A stretch of 64,000 nucleotides of DNA from JANOYC01 sp031428675 (GTDB lineage: Bacteria > Actinomycetota > Actinomycetes > Actinomycetales > Microbacteriaceae). Positions 62,643 through 64,000 of this stretch are shown here, piece after piece. The position numbers were made by a program, and so were the translations under genes. How positions within the stretch are numbered: position 1 is the stretch's first letter; the number at the start of each line of letters is the position of its first letter. The notes under the pieces were generated by a model that worked only from the letters and a program-made list of their open reading frames with translations, searched no databases and was not told where the DNA came from. Location: positions 46,718 to 110,717 of the forward strand of contig JANOYC010000093.1 of assembly GCA_031428675.1 (NCBI GenBank), in the 5' to 3' direction.

Positions 62643-64000
62643 TTTGTCGCGTGGAGCGCGTCGTGGCGCGGTGCGTACGGGGTCGGTCGGAAGGCGGTCG
62701 CCACGAGCGCTCGCAGCGATTCGAGACTCCCGGGGACGAGGTCCGCGGTGCGCGCCTGAACGAGCACGTTGCCGATCGCGGTTGCTTCGACCGGTCCGGC
62801 CAGCACGGGTAGCCCACAGCGGTCGGCGATCAACTGGCACAAGAGCGCATTCTGCGATCCGCCGCCGACGATGTGGATGACCGACGGTGACGTTCCCGAC
62901 AGCTCGGCCGCAGTGAGTGCCGCGGCCGCGAATGCCTGGGCGAGGGATTCCAGGATGCTGCGGGCGAACTCCGCATGCGTGCCGGGCGCGGGAAGCCCGC
63001 GCTCCGAGCACCAATCGGCGATGCGCGTCGGCATGTCGCCCGGCGCGAGGAAACGGGGATCGTTGGCGTCGAAGATAGTGACCGGGGCGGTAATGCTCGC
63101 TGCGGCCGTGAGTAGCCCCGAGAGTTCGATGACGTGCCCGTCGCGCTCCCACTCGCGCACCGATTCGCTCAATAGCCACAAACCCATCACGTTGTGCAAG
63201 AAGCGCACGCGCCCGTCGACGCCACCCTCGTTCGTGAAATTGGCAACGCGGCTGGCGTCGCTCAGCACCGGGCGGTCGAGCTCCACGCCGACAAGTCCCC
63301 AGGTACCGCATGAGATATAGACGAACTCCTCGTCGCCGATCGCCGGAATTGCAACGACAGCGGATGCCGTGTCGTGCGACCCGACGGCGGTTACGGTTGT
63401 CGACTGGGGCAGCCCGGTCTCCTTCGCAACACCCGGGAGCAGAGTGCCGATCGCCGTTCCCGCGTCGACGAGCTCGGGAAAGACGGAGCGCGGGTAGCCG
63501 AGGCGCGTGATGAGCGGCCCATCCCACTCCTGGTCGTGTACGCCGAGCAGTCCGGTCGTCGAGGCGTTCGTGCGTTCGGCTACCTGACGGCCGGTGAGCC
63601 AGTAGCCGAACAGGTCGGGGATGAGCAGGAATGAGTCGGCGAGCTCTAGATCTCCGCTGTCGCGGTCACAGGCGAGTTGGAAAACCGTATTGAAGGGAAG
63701 GTGTTGGAGTCCGGTGCGCATGTACAGCGCATCCGTCTCGATGATGGTGTGGGTGGCGGCCACGCCGGCCGCAGTGCGCTCGTCACGGTAGTGGTACGGC
63801 GTGCCGAGCATCCGTCCCGATCGCATGAGCGCGTAGTCGACCGCCCAGGAGTCGATTCCGATACTCGCGAGGCGAGGTTCGTCTCGGGCAGCGGCCGTGA
63901 GGCCGAGTAGGGCGTTGCGGTACAGCTCGAGAATGTTCCAGTGCAGGCCGTCGACCGTTCGCACAGGGTTGTTCGGGAAGCGTGCGATCGGGCGCACAGA
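62639..64000 (-). CDS. rhaB: L-rhamnulokinase (N-terminus beyond window)
   Basis: 453 residues are visible; the first about 30 residues lie past base 64000. It phosphorylates L-rhamnulose with ATP in the FGGY kinase family. Visible parts: ARFPNNPVRTVDGLHWNILELYRN, SIGIDSWAVDYALM with a catalytic Asp, NTVFQLACDRDSGDLELADSFLLIPDLFGYWLTG, VGSHDTASAVVAIPA, FVYISCGTWGLVGVELDRPV and HIVGGGSQNALLCQLIADRCGLPV (ATP site). It is the upstream member of the rhamnose operon seen here; rhaI, rhaD and a transporter would be expected beyond the edge. Confidence 0.93.
   Translation of the reverse strand, partial: SVRPIARFPNNPVRTVDGLHWNILELYRNALLGLTAAARDEPRLASIGIDSWAVDYALMRSGRMLGTPYHYRDERTAAGVAATHTIIETDALYMRTGLQHLPFNTVFQLACDRDSGDLELADSFLLIPDLFGYWLTGRQVAERTNASTTGLLGVHDQEWDGPLITRLGYPRSVFPELVDAGTAIGTLLPGVAKETGLPQSTTVTAVGSHDTASAVVAIPAIGDEEFVYISCGTWGLVGVELDRPVLSDASRVANFTNEGGVDGRVRFLHNVMGLWLLSESVREWERDGHVIELSGLLTAAASITAPVTIFDANDPRFLAPGDMPTRIADWCSERGLPAPGTHAEFARSILESLAQAFAAAALTAAELSGTSPSVIHIVGGGSQNALLCQLIADRCGLPVLAGPVEATAIGNVLVQARTADLVPGSLESLRALVATAFRPTPYAPRHDALHATK

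Noticed and set aside
62643..63527. Upstream extension of the rhamnosidase reading frame
   Set aside because: It lies within rhaB in another frame; the ATG at 62642 overlaps the rhaB stop as in a coupled operon.
1..64000. CRISPR arrays or insertion sequences
   Set aside because: No regularly spaced direct repeats with unique spacers and no transposase gene were found on either strand.

Overview
The window is GC-rich, almost fully coding DNA from an actinobacterium. Gene order and content (CrgA, class E sortase, the fhaA-fhaB-pstP-rodA-pbpA-pknA-pknB block, NucS instead of MutSL, HemQ-type heme synthesis) point to the family Microbacteriaceae; this assignment is an inference from content, not a database match. 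No prophage, IS element, CRISPR array or rRNA was seen. No stretch longer than about 300 bases lacks a gene. The longest gene-poor piece is 12977-13196, in front of a tRNA-Leu gene.

Layout. 1-13 kb is the origin-proximal cell-envelope region: an unknown membrane protein, cyclophilin, rhomboid, CrgA, sortase E and TrpG, then the seven-gene signalling and elongation block on the minus strand. 13-16 kb holds tRNA-Leu(CAG) and a three-gene type III polyketide synthase operon (synthase, ICMT-type methyltransferase, flavin monooxygenase), probably for a membrane phenolic lipid. 16-25 kb carries phosphoglycolate-type phosphatase, NucS, an MFS exporter divergent from a LacI regulator, KtrB/KtrA potassium uptake, an M13 peptidase and a beta-lactamase-fold hydrolase. 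25-36 kb is a complete coproporphyrin-type heme locus: hemA diverges from hemE-cgoX-(three small membrane proteins)-chdC-cpfC-hemC-hemD-hemB-hemL.

36-45 kb contains an MDR oxidoreductase, PfkA, TrhO, an AlkA-like glycosylase, MarR, PutA and an aldo/keto reductase. 45-50 kb holds a GntR regulator, a DUF2252 protein and an AsnC regulator divergent from an arginine-degrading pair (DDAH/ArgZ-like enzyme and RocD). With PutA these can take arginine and proline to glutamate. 50-54 kb is a ferric-iron ABC transporter behind a DtxR-type box. 54-64 kb has a cation/proton antiporter, GNAT, a DrrAB-like exporter, a PfkB-type kinase, and an L-rhamnose operon (rhaB, GH78 rhamnosidase, lldD) that runs off the right edge.

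The most unusual structure is a family of short nested-palindrome elements present four times (about 16.8, 49.9, 57.4 and 58.5 kb). Each arm is close to being an inverted repeat itself, and the two arms are inverted copies of one another. Two copies supply the stop codons of the flanking genes, one lies inside a divergent promoter region, and one abuts a stop codon. No system that could be called entirely new at gene level was found. The best candidates for follow-up are this repeat family, the ArgZ-like enzyme, the phenolic-lipid operon and the membrane-protein cassette inside the heme operon.
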